Shown here: piece after piece, positions 34,468 to 43,044 of the stretch
How positions within the stretch are numbered: the first letter of the stretch is position 1
How the letters are laid out: each line of letters opens with the position of its first letter
Assembly: GCF_017349295.1 (NCBI RefSeq)
Contig: NZ_JAFMPK010000044.1
Span: 218,309-282,308, forward strand
DNA length: 64,000 bases
Reading direction: 5' to 3'
Source: Myceligenerans salitolerans
GTDB lineage: Bacteria > Actinomycetota > Actinomycetes > Actinomycetales > Cellulomonadaceae
Notes under the pieces: model-generated
Told to the model about the DNA's origin: nothing
Database searches by the model: none
What the model saw: the letters and a program-made list of their open reading frames with translations, nothing else
Made by a program: the position numbers and the translations under genes

Positions 34468-35913
34468 ATGGGCCGGCCCGGGAGCACGGACCGCGTCGTC
34501 TTCGAGCTGGAGGACGACGGCTCGTCCGCGCCGGCCGACCGCCCCGGCGTGGTGAGCGAGGAGCAGGACGGGACGGGCCCGGCGCGGCCTTCCGCACCGT
34601 ACCGGCCGCGGTGGCCGCGGCGACGGTGGTTGCTGGTGGCAGCGGTGGTGCTCGGGCTCGCGGTGGTCGTAGCGGTCGACGAGGCGCACGAACACCGGGA
34701 ACGGACCGTCCGTCTGGCGGCCGCACCCGGTGGTGTCCTCTCTCTGGAGAACCCGCCGAGGGAGCGCTGGCGTGTTCCGGCCGCGACCGGGCCGTGGCCG
34801 TCGGCGGAACTGGTGGTCGCGACGGTGCGCGGCGACGTCGTCGGCCTGGATCCCCGGTCGGGTGAGGTGGTCGCGGACTTCGGGCCCGCCGTGACCACCC
34901 GCTGCGGTCCGGAGGTGGGCCGCCCGAAGACCCCGGTGTGCGTGCCCCCCGAGGACGACCCGGAGCGGGTCCCGGGGCCGGGCGGCACGTACCTGACGGC
35001 GGAGCGGATCGGGCCGGAGCCGGGTGACTCGCCGGTCAGCTCGTCGTGCGAGGGCGGCGTGTGCCAGTGGTTCGGTGCGATCACGGACGCGCGTGACGTG
35101 CGGGTGGAGGCCGCGGACGCCGCCACCGGCACCGTGCGGTGGCGGCGCACCATCGAGTTCCGGACGGTGGGCCGTGCGGAGCGCTGCGCCGACGGCGACG
35201 CGCTCGACCTGGAGTCCGTCACGCTCGCCACGACCGCGCACACCGTGCTGGTGGAGGGATGCGGGATCGACGCCTGGGTGGCCGCGAACGGGCGCGTGCT
35301 GGAGCGCGCGCGATCGGTGCGCGGCGACGTCGAGGTCCTGGCGCGCCCCGACGGCGGCTATCGCGCCTGGGCCCGTGCGGGCGCCATCGGCACCGGTCTG
35401 ACGTTGATGTTCGCGCCGGACGGGGAAGGACGGCGCGACGCGTCCGGGGCGGTACTGGATCCTGTCGCCACGGACGGGTCCGGCGGGGCGGTCACCCTGG
35501 TCCAGCGGGGTGCACGGTTGCTGCGCGTGGGAGAGGAGGGCCGGATCCTCTGGGATGTCGAGCAGACCGCGGAACTGTTCCTGGCGCGGACGCAACGGGA
35601 GGGGGTGCTGCTCGGCGGCGACGGCGTGGCGACCGGGATCGAGCTGGCCTCGGGTGCGGCGGTGTGGCGGACCGAGGTCGGTACGCCGGCCGGCGGGGCG
35701 TGGAACGGCTACGAGCACGAGGTGTCGTTCACCGACGGGAGGCGGGTGATGATCCTGGTCGAGAAGCCGGAGGGCGGTACCCGCGCCGTCACCCTCGACG
35801 TACGGTCGGGCGAGGAACGATGGACATGGGACGTACCTGCCGGGTGGGAGCTGCGGGCCGTCGGGGGCAGACTGGTCGCGGAGACGAACGACGGTCTGGT
35901 CGGGATGAGCTGA
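34468..35913 (+). CDS. single-pass membrane PQQ-like beta-propeller protein (paralogue 1)
   Basis: This 481-residue protein has an acidic cytoplasmic tail with VVFELEDDG near residue 10, one transmembrane helix at about residues 52-72, and an extracytoplasmic beta-propeller. The propeller begins with a juxtamembrane motif, RLAAAPGGVLSLENPP, and shows PQQ-type blades such as VVGLDPRSGEVV and AVTLDVRSGEERWTWDV. Disulfide-prone cysteines occur near residues 152, 165 and 194-199. It lacks the residues that bind the PQQ cofactor, so a scaffold or ligand-binding role is more likely than an enzyme. Two related proteins are encoded at 36002 and 39796. Confidence 0.88.
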   Translation: MGRPGSTDRVVFELEDDGSSAPADRPGVVSEEQDGTGPARPSAPYRPRWPRRRWLLVAAVVLGLAVVVAVDEAHEHRERTVRLAAAPGGVLSLENPPRERWRVPAATGPWPSAELVVATVRGDVVGLDPRSGEVVADFGPAVTTRCGPEVGRPKTPVCVPPEDDPERVPGPGGTYLTAERIGPEPGDSPVSSSCEGGVCQWFGAITDARDVRVEAADAATGTVRWRRTIEFRTVGRAERCADGDALDLESVTLATTAHTVLVEGCGIDAWVAANGRVLERARSVRGDVEVLARPDGGYRAWARAGAIGTGLTLMFAPDGEGRRDASGAVLDPVATDGSGGAVTLVQRGARLLRVGEEGRILWDVEQTAELFLARTQREGVLLGGDGVATGIELASGAAVWRTEVGTPAGGAWNGYEHEVSFTDGRRVMILVEKPEGGTRAVTLDVRSGEERWTWDVPAGWELRAVGGRLVAETNDGLVGMS

Positions 35914-35965
35914 CCGTTCTCCCAGCGTGCTGTCACTTTCGCCGGATAGATTCTCCGGCAGTGAT

Positions 35966-35979
35966 GGTTCACGTGAAAC
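35966..35979. promoter_or_regulatory. parS: candidate parS site (ParB binding)
   Basis: GGTTCACGTGAAAC matches 13 of 14 bases of GTTTCACGTGAAAC, the actinobacterial parS consensus. It lies in the intergenic gap between two propeller genes. No parA or parB gene is in the window. The call rests on the match and on the likely origin-proximal location. Confidence 0.5.
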
Positions 35980-36001
35980 GTTCACGGCGAGGGAGCCCCA
36001 C

Positions 36002-37735
36002 GTGGAGAGACGGCGGCCGGAACAGATCGTCTTCGACCTGGTCGAGGGCGAGCACGAGATCGACGGGACCGGCCACGACGGCCGTGAGCAGGGGAGCCCC
36101 CGGCGGTCGGCGGGCGGTGAGCTCCTGCGTGACCTCGGGTCGTCGGTCCTCGCCGGCGTGGTGGCGGCCCGCGGCTGGGTGTCGCGGCATCGAGTGGTGA
36201 GTCTCGTCGTGACGGGCGTCGCCGCCGCCGTCGTGCTCGCGGCGGCGGCACTCGACACCGTCCGGGAACACGAACGGGTCGACCTGCTGCGGACGGCGCC
36301 CGGGGGTGTGGAGTCGCTGGCCGAGCCTCCGCTCGAGACCTGGCGGTACGCGCCCCGGGGCGACACCAACCTCGTCGACCGTTACGGACTCGGCACGGGG
36401 AGCGTCGTCCTGGGCCGCAACGTCGTGTTCCTCGACGGCGAGCAGAGCGGCATGAACCGCTCCCGCCTCGACGCTCCGGACGAGCGCGTGCGCTGGAGCG
36501 ACGCCGACCTGGTCGCCGTGGACCCGCGCTCCGGCGCCGAAGCCTGGCGGGTGCCCCTCGGTACCGATCCGGAGTGCACGCCTCCGGAGGCCGGCGGGAC
36601 GTCCCGTGTGCTGAACGAGATCACCTGCTTGGTGGGGCCGGCCGGCGAACGCCACGCGGTGACCGTGACGGGCGACGGCGACGCCACCGGACCGCGGCGG
36701 CTGGCTCCCGTGGACGACGCACGCGACACGCTGCTGCCCGTGGGGGGCGGACTGATCCTCCGGGCTCGGGTCACCGGAGACGTACCCGATCTCGACTGTT
36801 CCGGGGCGGAGGTCGTTCCGCACGGCTGCCGGGTGTCGGGTGGTCCGCCCGACCGCGAACTCGTCGTGCGTGCGGAGGCCGCGAGCACAGGCGAGGTGGC
36901 CTGGCGGAAGGCGGTGCCCTGGAACGGCGACCTCGGCGACTGCCACGAACAGGTGGCCGGCGACGAGGGCACCGGGGACCTCGCCCGGCGCCTCACCGAG
37001 CCGGACCTGCCGGCGGTGACGGTCTGGGCGTCCGTGGTCACGGTGCGCACCTGCGGCATCGCAGCCGCCTTCCTGGCGGACGGGACGATGTTCGCCGGGG
37101 GCGACCTGGTGATCGGCGGGCACGTGGCCTCGGGTGACCGCCTCGTCGGCGAGCAGTCCTACGATCCCGAGACCGGCGAGATCTCCACGACGGTGCGGAC
37201 CACCGACGGGCAGGAGGTGCTGACAACGGACGGGTGGGTCATGGAGAACCGGGCCACCGACGGCACGCCGTCGGACCTGATCGTGATCGGAGCCGGCCAG
37301 AACGGCTGGACGCGGGCCTATCGTCAGGACGGGACCCTGGTCTGGGAGTCGCAGGACCCGGGCCAGTTCATCGCCCGCGCCGGAAGCATCGGCGTCTTCG
37401 AGCGGCCTTCCCTGACGTGGCTCGGGATCGACCTGCGCACAGGGCGCGACCTCTGGGAGCGGGACGGTACGGCCGACGGCCCCGGTGGTGCGAGAACGGC
37501 GTTCACGGACGGATCGGCCCTGACGCTCGTCACGGTGCCGACGGGTCTCACGACGGTGGTCGACGACGACGGCACCGTGGTGTCCCGGGACACCGGCCGA
37601 GCCCAGCTCGTCACGATCGACGTCGGCAGCGGCCGGACACGCTGGACCCTGGAGCACGAGGACACCACCTGGTTCTCCGCCGACGGCCGCCTGCTGTCCG
37701 TGGCGGACGACGGCGCTCTGGTCGGCCACGGCTGA
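36002..37735 (+). CDS. single-pass membrane PQQ-like beta-propeller protein (paralogue 2)
   Basis: This 577-residue paralogue of the preceding gene keeps the cytoplasmic motif (QIVFDLVEGE near residue 8), a transmembrane helix at about 62-83, and the juxtamembrane LLRTAPGGVESLAEPPLETW. The propeller shows blades such as LVAVDPRSGAEAWRVPL and TIDVGSGRTRWTLEHE, with cysteine pairs near residues 180 and 200. Start GTG at 36002 is chosen for GGGAG about seven bases upstream; TAGATT at 35947-35952 would place the transcript start some 40 bases earlier. The candidate parS site falls in that leader. Function unknown. Confidence 0.86.
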   Translation: MERRRPEQIVFDLVEGEHEIDGTGHDGREQGSPRRSAGGELLRDLGSSVLAGVVAARGWVSRHRVVSLVVTGVAAAVVLAAAALDTVREHERVDLLRTAPGGVESLAEPPLETWRYAPRGDTNLVDRYGLGTGSVVLGRNVVFLDGEQSGMNRSRLDAPDERVRWSDADLVAVDPRSGAEAWRVPLGTDPECTPPEAGGTSRVLNEITCLVGPAGERHAVTVTGDGDATGPRRLAPVDDARDTLLPVGGGLILRARVTGDVPDLDCSGAEVVPHGCRVSGGPPDRELVVRAEAASTGEVAWRKAVPWNGDLGDCHEQVAGDEGTGDLARRLTEPDLPAVTVWASVVTVRTCGIAAAFLADGTMFAGGDLVIGGHVASGDRLVGEQSYDPETGEISTTVRTTDGQEVLTTDGWVMENRATDGTPSDLIVIGAGQNGWTRAYRQDGTLVWESQDPGQFIARAGSIGVFERPSLTWLGIDLRTGRDLWERDGTADGPGGARTAFTDGSALTLVTVPTGLTTVVDDDGTVVSRDTGRAQLVTIDVGSGRTRWTLEHEDTTWFSADGRLLSVADDGALVGHG

Positions 37736-37770
37736 GCCGCACGGCCGAGGTGCCGCACGCCACCGCGGAC

Positions 37771-37804
37771 GGCGCGGGCCGGCCGAGGCCGGCTGGCCCG
37801 CGCC
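37771..37804. terminator. bidirectional terminator hairpin
   Basis: Perfect 10-bp GC arms (37771-37780 and 37795-37804) enclose a 14-base loop, between the convergent propeller gene (stop 37735) and the sigma-partner gene (stop 37811). Confidence 0.7.
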
Positions 37805-37810
37805 GCCGGG

Positions 37811-39091
37811 TCACCCCGTCACAGGGACCAGACGGACATCCACCTGGGCGATGCCGTCGGGCACGTCCGTCAGCTCGACGCCGACCTCTCCGTCCACGGA
37901 GAACGGGTCGGCACCGTGAACGAGGTCGGCGAGGACGACACGCTCCTCCCCGTCACAGACGAGCGGCGCGGACGGTCCGGTCTGCCCGTTCCACACCCCG
38001 CGCACCGTGGTCACGACCCGGTCCGTGCCGTCCTGCGGCGCGCCCGTCGCGGTGCAGCGGCCCCGCACCTCGAAGGGCGTCCCTCCGGTCGCAAGCCGTT
38101 CCGCCGTGTCCAGGGCCCCCAGGTAGGAGACCCAGCGCTGCCGCTCGCCGGTACGGTCCAGGACCACGCTGTTGACTCCGCGCTGCGCGGCGATGTCCTC
38201 GTCCGGCCCCGCCGGGAGATCGATCGGCTCGGCCACCTCGGCCCCGCCGTCGGCAGTGCTCGGCTCACCGTCGGAGATCACCACCTGCTGGGTGTCGCCG
38301 GCGATCAAGGCGCTGTCGGCGTACCGGATGGTCATCGCGCGCACCTCGTAGGAGCCGTCCGGAAGCCTGCCGTCCGTGCCCTCCGCGGCGCACGCGCTGG
38401 TGCCGGTGGCGGATGCCTCGGTGACGGCCGAGGCGCTCTCCGCGTTCCCGAACGCCCACGGGTCCCACCCGCCGACGTCGACGACCGTGCCGTCGGCGTC
38501 CGTCCAGACGAGCGTCGGCCAGTTCAGGTCGTCCGCCGCCGCGTCACGGCCGTCGGCGCCGACCGCGCTGACCGCCACCGACTGGGTGTACGTCCACGTC
38601 CCGTCGCCGTGCGCCGCCGTCGTACGGAGCGGGCCGTCCGAGCGCAGAGCGAGGTCGCGGGCGACGTCGACCTCCGACCAGGAAACGCCGCAGCTCAGGG
38701 TCGTGCCGGCGAGCAGGTCGGGCTGGTGGCCCTCGTCGAGCACGAGTTCCGGGGCCCGCACGGTCGGCTCGGGTTCGGGCGCCGCCGGTTGCGACGCCGA
38801 CACCGACGGGTTCCCCGGCAGCACCGGCGACGCGTCGTTCAGCGGCGCGAGCTGCGGCACGCCGAAGGCCAGCACGCCGGCGACGGCCAGCGCCCCGCCG
38901 CCGGCGGCGCCCACCTTCACGGTCCGGCGGCGCCGCACGCGGCCTGCCATGAGGCCGAGCGTGGCGGCGGGTCCGCTCGGGGAGCAGGGATCGACGCCCT
39001 GCGCCATGGCGGTGAGGGTCTCGGCCAGGACTCGGCTCCCGTCCGGGTCGATCCAGCCGTGGTCGGGGGTCCGGTCGCTCTCGTGGCTCAT
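37811..39091 (-). CDS. membrane partner protein of the adjacent ECF sigma factor (possible anti-sigma)
   Basis: This 426-residue protein has an N-terminal cytoplasmic region of about 55 residues, one transmembrane helix near residues 60-80 and a large extracytoplasmic beta-rich region (residues 95-426) with a Pro/Glu linker first. Its start overlaps the sigma-factor stop codon (ATGA), the usual sigma/anti-sigma arrangement. No zinc-binding H-x3-C-x2-C anti-sigma motif is visible, so the identity as anti-sigma factor rests on position and topology. The extracytoplasmic part could sense an envelope signal. Conserved cysteines near residues 138 and 250 may form disulfides. Confidence 0.78.
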   Translation of the reverse strand: MSHESDRTPDHGWIDPDGSRVLAETLTAMAQGVDPCSPSGPAATLGLMAGRVRRRRTVKVGAAGGGALAVAGVLAFGVPQLAPLNDASPVLPGNPSVSASQPAAPEPEPTVRAPELVLDEGHQPDLLAGTTLSCGVSWSEVDVARDLALRSDGPLRTTAAHGDGTWTYTQSVAVSAVGADGRDAAADDLNWPTLVWTDADGTVVDVGGWDPWAFGNAESASAVTEASATGTSACAAEGTDGRLPDGSYEVRAMTIRYADSALIAGDTQQVVISDGEPSTADGGAEVAEPIDLPAGPDEDIAAQRGVNSVVLDRTGERQRWVSYLGALDTAERLATGGTPFEVRGRCTATGAPQDGTDRVVTTVRGVWNGQTGPSAPLVCDGEERVVLADLVHGADPFSVDGEVGVELTDVPDGIAQVDVRLVPVTG

Positions 39092-39690
39092 CGGTGGCCT
39101 CCTTCGGCCGCGCTCGTCGTCGGTTCCAGCACGCCCCGCAGGACGCGCATGCTGTCGTGCAGGTAACGCTTCACCGTTCCCGGCGCCGTGCCGAGCGTCT
39201 CCGCGACCTGGGAGATCGTCATGTCCTCGAAGTAGCGCAGGACGACGGCGGAACGCTGCCGGGGCGTGAGCTCGTTCAGTGCCTGCACCACGTCGGCACG
39301 GGCGGTGATGCCCGAGTCGGGGAAGCGCACGTGCGTGGGATCCGCGATCCGCGGTTCCAGCGCGGTCCAGCGCTTCTTCCGCCGCCAGCCGTCCAGGTAG
39401 AGGTTGAGGATCGTCCGCCGCACGAACGCCTCGGTCTTCTCGATCCGGGCCGGTGGTTCGGAGAACTCGGCGGCCGTGCCGTCCAACGGGACGGTGCGCA
39501 TCCGCGGGTCACCGGACGCCTGTCCGCCGCGCACGGCGCGCGGCTTGACGAGTCGCGAGCAGTACCGCACGAGTGCCTCCTGGACGAGGTCCTCGGCCTG
39601 CCGCACGTCGCCGCAGAGCGTGTACGCGTAACCGGTCAGCGCGCTGCCGCGGTCCCGCGCGAGCGTTTCCAGTTCGTCATGCCACCCCAT
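39088..39690 (-). CDS. ECF sigma factor, SigE family
   Basis: This 200-residue sigma factor has region 2 (about 10-110) interrupted by a 35-residue insertion after YCSRLVKPRA, and region 4 (about 130-185) with LTPRQRSAVVLRYFEDMTISQVAETLG and GTVKRYLHDSMRVLRG. It resembles the SigE-like group found in Streptomyces and relatives. A GGGAG lies about eight bases upstream of ATG. It is cotranscribed with its membrane partner. Propeller-protein genes flank the pair on both sides, making them candidate regulon members by position. Confidence 0.93.
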   Translation of the reverse strand: MGWHDELETLARDRGSALTGYAYTLCGDVRQAEDLVQEALVRYCSRLVKPRAVRGGQASGDPRMRTVPLDGTAAEFSEPPARIEKTEAFVRRTILNLYLDGWRRKKRWTALEPRIADPTHVRFPDSGITARADVVQALNELTPRQRSAVVLRYFEDMTISQVAETLGTAPGTVKRYLHDSMRVLRGVLEPTTSAAEGGHR

Positions 39691-39795
39691 CGCGGGCTCC
39701 CATCCCTGGCTTCATGACCCTCCCGACGAACCCGCCCCGGAAAGGGTTGTGCGGACCGGGCCGGGACGGCGGCGGGAGACCGTGGACGGGCCGAG

Positions 39796-41391
39796 CTAGG
39801 ACTCGGTCGTGAGACCCGCGACTCCGGTGTCCGTCACCTGAACCAGGCGCCCGTCGATACTCGCGATCTGCGCGTACGGCGCGTCCTGGTCCACGTCCCA
39901 GACCACCCTCCCCGTGCTCAGGTTCAGACCGACGAGCCGGAGCTGGCCTTCACCACCGGTCGACGGGCCGTCGAGCACCAGCATCGCCGAACGGCCGTCG
40001 GTGTACGCGCCGAAGACCGCGCTGCCGGCGACGGCGGCGGCATCCTCGCCGAGCGGATCGGCGGTCCAGCGACGTTCACCGGTGCCGACGTCGAAGGCCA
40101 TGACCTGGCCGTCCTCGGTGAGTGCCACGGCCAGGCCGGCCGTTCGCACCAGGACGTCCCTGGCGGCCATCCGCTCCGGAACGGGTACCGGACCGAGCTC
40201 CGGGTCGTCGGTCGCCCACGGCACGAGCACCTCCGCGCCCGGGTCGGCGGGGGCCGGCGCGCCGTCGGCGGTCCGGAAGCGTGCGGAGATCCCGCACGCG
40301 GAAGCAGCGATGCGGCGTTCGTCGGCCGACCACCTGAGGTCACCGACGACGTCCAGCTCCGGCCCGTCCTCACCCCACATCAGGCACGACGCGCTCTCCA
40401 GGTCCGGATCGAACGGGACGGTACGCGGCCCCCAGCGGACGTCTCCCGTCGCGGCGTCCTCGACGCGCACCGTGAGGCCCGGGGCGGACTCGATCGTGCC
40501 CTTCAGCGAGGCGACACCGTCGTCGCCCTCGACGACGCGGACGTCACCGGGATCGACGGGGGTCTCGTCACGCGCGAGCACCGCGAGACCGCCGTCCGTC
40601 AGCGGGGCGTACACGGGCGCCGTCCCGTCGTCGGCGGCCTCCGCACCCCCTGTCTCGAGTGCACGGCGCTCGACGGCCCCGGACGCGCCGATCACGACGA
40701 CCTCGGGCGCCGGCCCCTCCGTGACACAGACCAGCGGGTCCGACGGCGCGGCCGTCCGCACCGCGACCGAGCCGACGGCACGTCGTGACGGGCCGCAGCG
40801 CACGCCCGCACCGTCGGCCGCGGCCTCCGGTTCCAGGACCTCCACGGCCCACAGCTCCTCGCCCGTGGCGGGATCGAGCCCCAGCACACGGCCACCCGTG
40901 GTGACCGCCACGAGATCCCCGACCGGGAGGATCTGCGACGGCACGGCGTCACCGAGATCGAGATCCCATGCCTGCCTGGGCGCCGACGCCAGGGTGAGAA
41001 CGCCGCCGGGTGCGGCTCGCAGCCGCTCGTCACGCAGGTGCGCCTGCACCAGGAGCCCGCCCGCGACCGCCCCGGCGGCGACGACAGCCGTCCCGCCCAG
41101 GAGGAGTGCCCGCGCCTTCCTGCCCGCGGGGAACGCGGAACGGGCGCCCCGGACGGCCGTACCGAGGGCACCGGCGCCACGAGACGCGGTACGCCGGACC
41201 GCCGCACCCGTGCGACGGGCGCCGGAGCCGGCGCGGCGGCGCATCCTGCCCAGCGGACCAGGACCGGACTCGTCCGGCGTGTCGGACCCGGAGCGATCCG
41301 GTCCCGGCTCGGACGGGTTCTTGATGTGGTCCGGCACGCTGTCGAGCAGCACACCGTCACCGTCGTGCGCGGTGTCCTCCTGCTTGGGCAT
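39796..41391 (-). CDS. single-pass membrane PQQ-like beta-propeller protein (paralogue 3)
   Basis: This 531-residue third member of the local family has a long acidic then basic cytoplasmic tail (residues 1-88), a transmembrane helix near 90-112, and the shared juxtamembrane motif RLRAAPGGVLTLASAPRQAW. Blades include VLGLDPATGEELWAVEV, VMAFDVGTGERRWTADP and LVGLNLSTGRVVWDVD. The cysteines near residues 198 and 338 resemble those of paralogue 1. It is convergent in orientation with the other two and lies just upstream of the sigma factor on the same strand, 105 bases away. Function unknown. Confidence 0.87.
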   Translation of the reverse strand: MPKQEDTAHDGDGVLLDSVPDHIKNPSEPGPDRSGSDTPDESGPGPLGRMRRRAGSGARRTGAAVRRTASRGAGALGTAVRGARSAFPAGRKARALLLGGTAVVAAGAVAGGLLVQAHLRDERLRAAPGGVLTLASAPRQAWDLDLGDAVPSQILPVGDLVAVTTGGRVLGLDPATGEELWAVEVLEPEAAADGAGVRCGPSRRAVGSVAVRTAAPSDPLVCVTEGPAPEVVVIGASGAVERRALETGGAEAADDGTAPVYAPLTDGGLAVLARDETPVDPGDVRVVEGDDGVASLKGTIESAPGLTVRVEDAATGDVRWGPRTVPFDPDLESASCLMWGEDGPELDVVGDLRWSADERRIAASACGISARFRTADGAPAPADPGAEVLVPWATDDPELGPVPVPERMAARDVLVRTAGLAVALTEDGQVMAFDVGTGERRWTADPLGEDAAAVAGSAVFGAYTDGRSAMLVLDGPSTGGEGQLRLVGLNLSTGRVVWDVDQDAPYAQIASIDGRLVQVTDTGVAGLTTES

Positions 41392-41538
41392 GGCCCGGAG
41401 TTTTCCATACGGGTGGCCCCACGGGCCATGGGGTGTGCTGCCCTGCCGTCCCTCGCGGAGCGGGCGAGACCCGAGCCGCCGCCGGAGTGCGTCGGCCCGG
41501 TTCCCGGCGTCCCGGAGCGCAGGGGGCGGGAGCGCTGC

Positions 41539-41745
41539 TCAGATGCCCCGCTTCGCCGCGGTCTCGACGACGAGGTCCAGCAGGGCGGCGTTGGCGCGGC
41601 GCCTACGGTCCTGCGGGTCGCAGGTCAGCGCGTCGCCGGCGTTCCGCCGGTCCCGCGTGCCCCTGTCGTGGTCCCGCTCGGGCGCCCGTGTCCGGGAACG
41701 CTCGGGGGCTGGGACGATTGACGTCATCCGGGTTGCGGCATCCAT
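41539..41745 (-). CDS. small basic protein of unknown function
   Basis: This 68-residue protein is highly charged with an arginine-rich centre and a short C-terminal helix (RRRRANAALLDLVVETAAKRGI). The ATG at 41745 has a full GAGGAGG six bases upstream, one of the best ribosome sites in the window, which is the main reason to call it a gene. It contains one cysteine. I recognise no family. It lies between the third propeller gene and the ABC-2 permease gene, on the same strand as both. Confidence 0.6.
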   Translation of the reverse strand: MDAATRMTSIVPAPERSRTRAPERDHDRGTRDRRNAGDALTCDPQDRRRRANAALLDLVVETAAKRGI

Positions 41746-41868
41746 GGTCGGCCTCCTCAGGCAACAGGACCGGGTTGTCGGCCCACGTCCCCATGCTGGA
41801 GGCCGGGAGTTTCGCTCGTGTTGCCACGACGGCACAGTCTGGTGACCGCCCTTCACCCCGCTCCGGAC

Positions 41869-43044
41869 TCACCTCGCACGCAACGCCTGCCGCCAGCCCA
41901 CACGTCCGCCGGTCTGCAGCAGCGCCCGGCGGTAGGCCCGCTCGGAGACGAGTACCACGCCGACCGCGAACGCGGCGAGCAACAGCAGCGCCACGACCGG
42001 TTCCCACCAGTCCGCGGCGCCCGAGAGCACCCGGACCGGCATCGAGACGATCGAGGTCACCGGGACGAACGAGAGCACTCGTTCCAAGGTCCCGTCGGCG
42101 CCGAACGTGGTCAGGTAGACGGCCATGAGCACGACGCTCATGGGAGCCGTGGTGCCCTGCAGGTCCTCGAGCCGGGACGCCAGGGCGCCGGCCATCGCGT
42201 ACAGGGCGGCGACCGCCACGAAGCCGACGGTGAAGAAGATGACGAACCAGCCGAGCGACGCCGTCATGGCCGGTACCGCGGCCTTGAAGTCCGTCAGGGC
42301 CAGCCCCACAAGGCCGACCGACGCGAACAGCACGTTCTGCGCCAGGGCGATCACCGAGTTGCCGAGCACCTTGCCCGCCAGCACCTGCCGCAGGGGCACG
42401 GCCGACGCGATGATCTCCACGAGCCGCGACTGCTTCTCCTCGACGACGCTCGCGGCGATCATCTGCCCCGATCCGATGGCGCCCATGAAGAACAGGAAGG
42501 CCAGCGCGAAGCTGGCGAACTGCACGACACCCGGGTCGACGTCCCCGCCGTCGAGCCGTTCCGTGTCCAGGTCCCCGCCGGCGGCGAGCTCGTCGAAGCT
42601 GGTCCCCAGCACCTCGGCACGTTCTGCCACGGTCACCCGTTCCACGACGGGCGTCAGCAGCTGCGTCAGGCTTCCGCTCGGTTCGCGCCAGCCGGACAGG
42701 GTCCAGCCGTCCGCCCCGCTGCGCAGCCAGACGTCGGCGGTCTCGTCCTCGAGCGCCGTACGGGCCGCGTAGGCGTCGGCGACCTCGTGCACGGTGAGCT
42801 CGCCGCCGTCCCGGAGCTGCGCCGCGGCCTGCTCGGCGGCGGTGACCGCCAGTTCGTCGCCGGCCGTGACGGCGACGTCGTAGGAGTCGGTCTGCTGACT
42901 CTGCCAGGCGAAGAACCCGGCGATACCGGCGATGAGCAGCACGGTGATCAGCAGTCCGAACAGGTAGGCCTTGTTCATCACGCGCGCGACGATCTCGCGC
43001 TGCGTGACGATCAGCCAGGCGGGTGAGTCGTTCGAGCCGCGCAT
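41869..43044 (-). CDS. ABC-2 type permease (NatB/YhaP-like, with large extracytoplasmic domain)
   Basis: The protein has 391 residues. One transmembrane helix at about residues 27-45 is followed by an extracytoplasmic domain of about 130 residues, then five or six helices between 175 and 380. The EEKQSRLVEIIASAVP motif near residue 205 and the overall layout match sodium-exporter NatB-like ABC-2 permeases. The ATG at 43044 overlaps the ATPase stop codon (ATGA). Together with the 43044-43961 ATPase it forms an exporter; sodium or small-molecule export is known for relatives but not shown here. Confidence 0.92.
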   Translation of the reverse strand: MRGSNDSPAWLIVTQREIVARVMNKAYLFGLLITVLLIAGIAGFFAWQSQQTDSYDVAVTAGDELAVTAAEQAAAQLRDGGELTVHEVADAYAARTALEDETADVWLRSGADGWTLSGWREPSGSLTQLLTPVVERVTVAERAEVLGTSFDELAAGGDLDTERLDGGDVDPGVVQFASFALAFLFFMGAIGSGQMIAASVVEEKQSRLVEIIASAVPLRQVLAGKVLGNSVIALAQNVLFASVGLVGLALTDFKAAVPAMTASLGWFVIFFTVGFVAVAALYAMAGALASRLEDLQGTTAPMSVVLMAVYLTTFGADGTLERVLSFVPVTSIVSMPVRVLSGAADWWEPVVALLLLAAFAVGVVLVSERAYRRALLQTGGRVGWRQALRAR

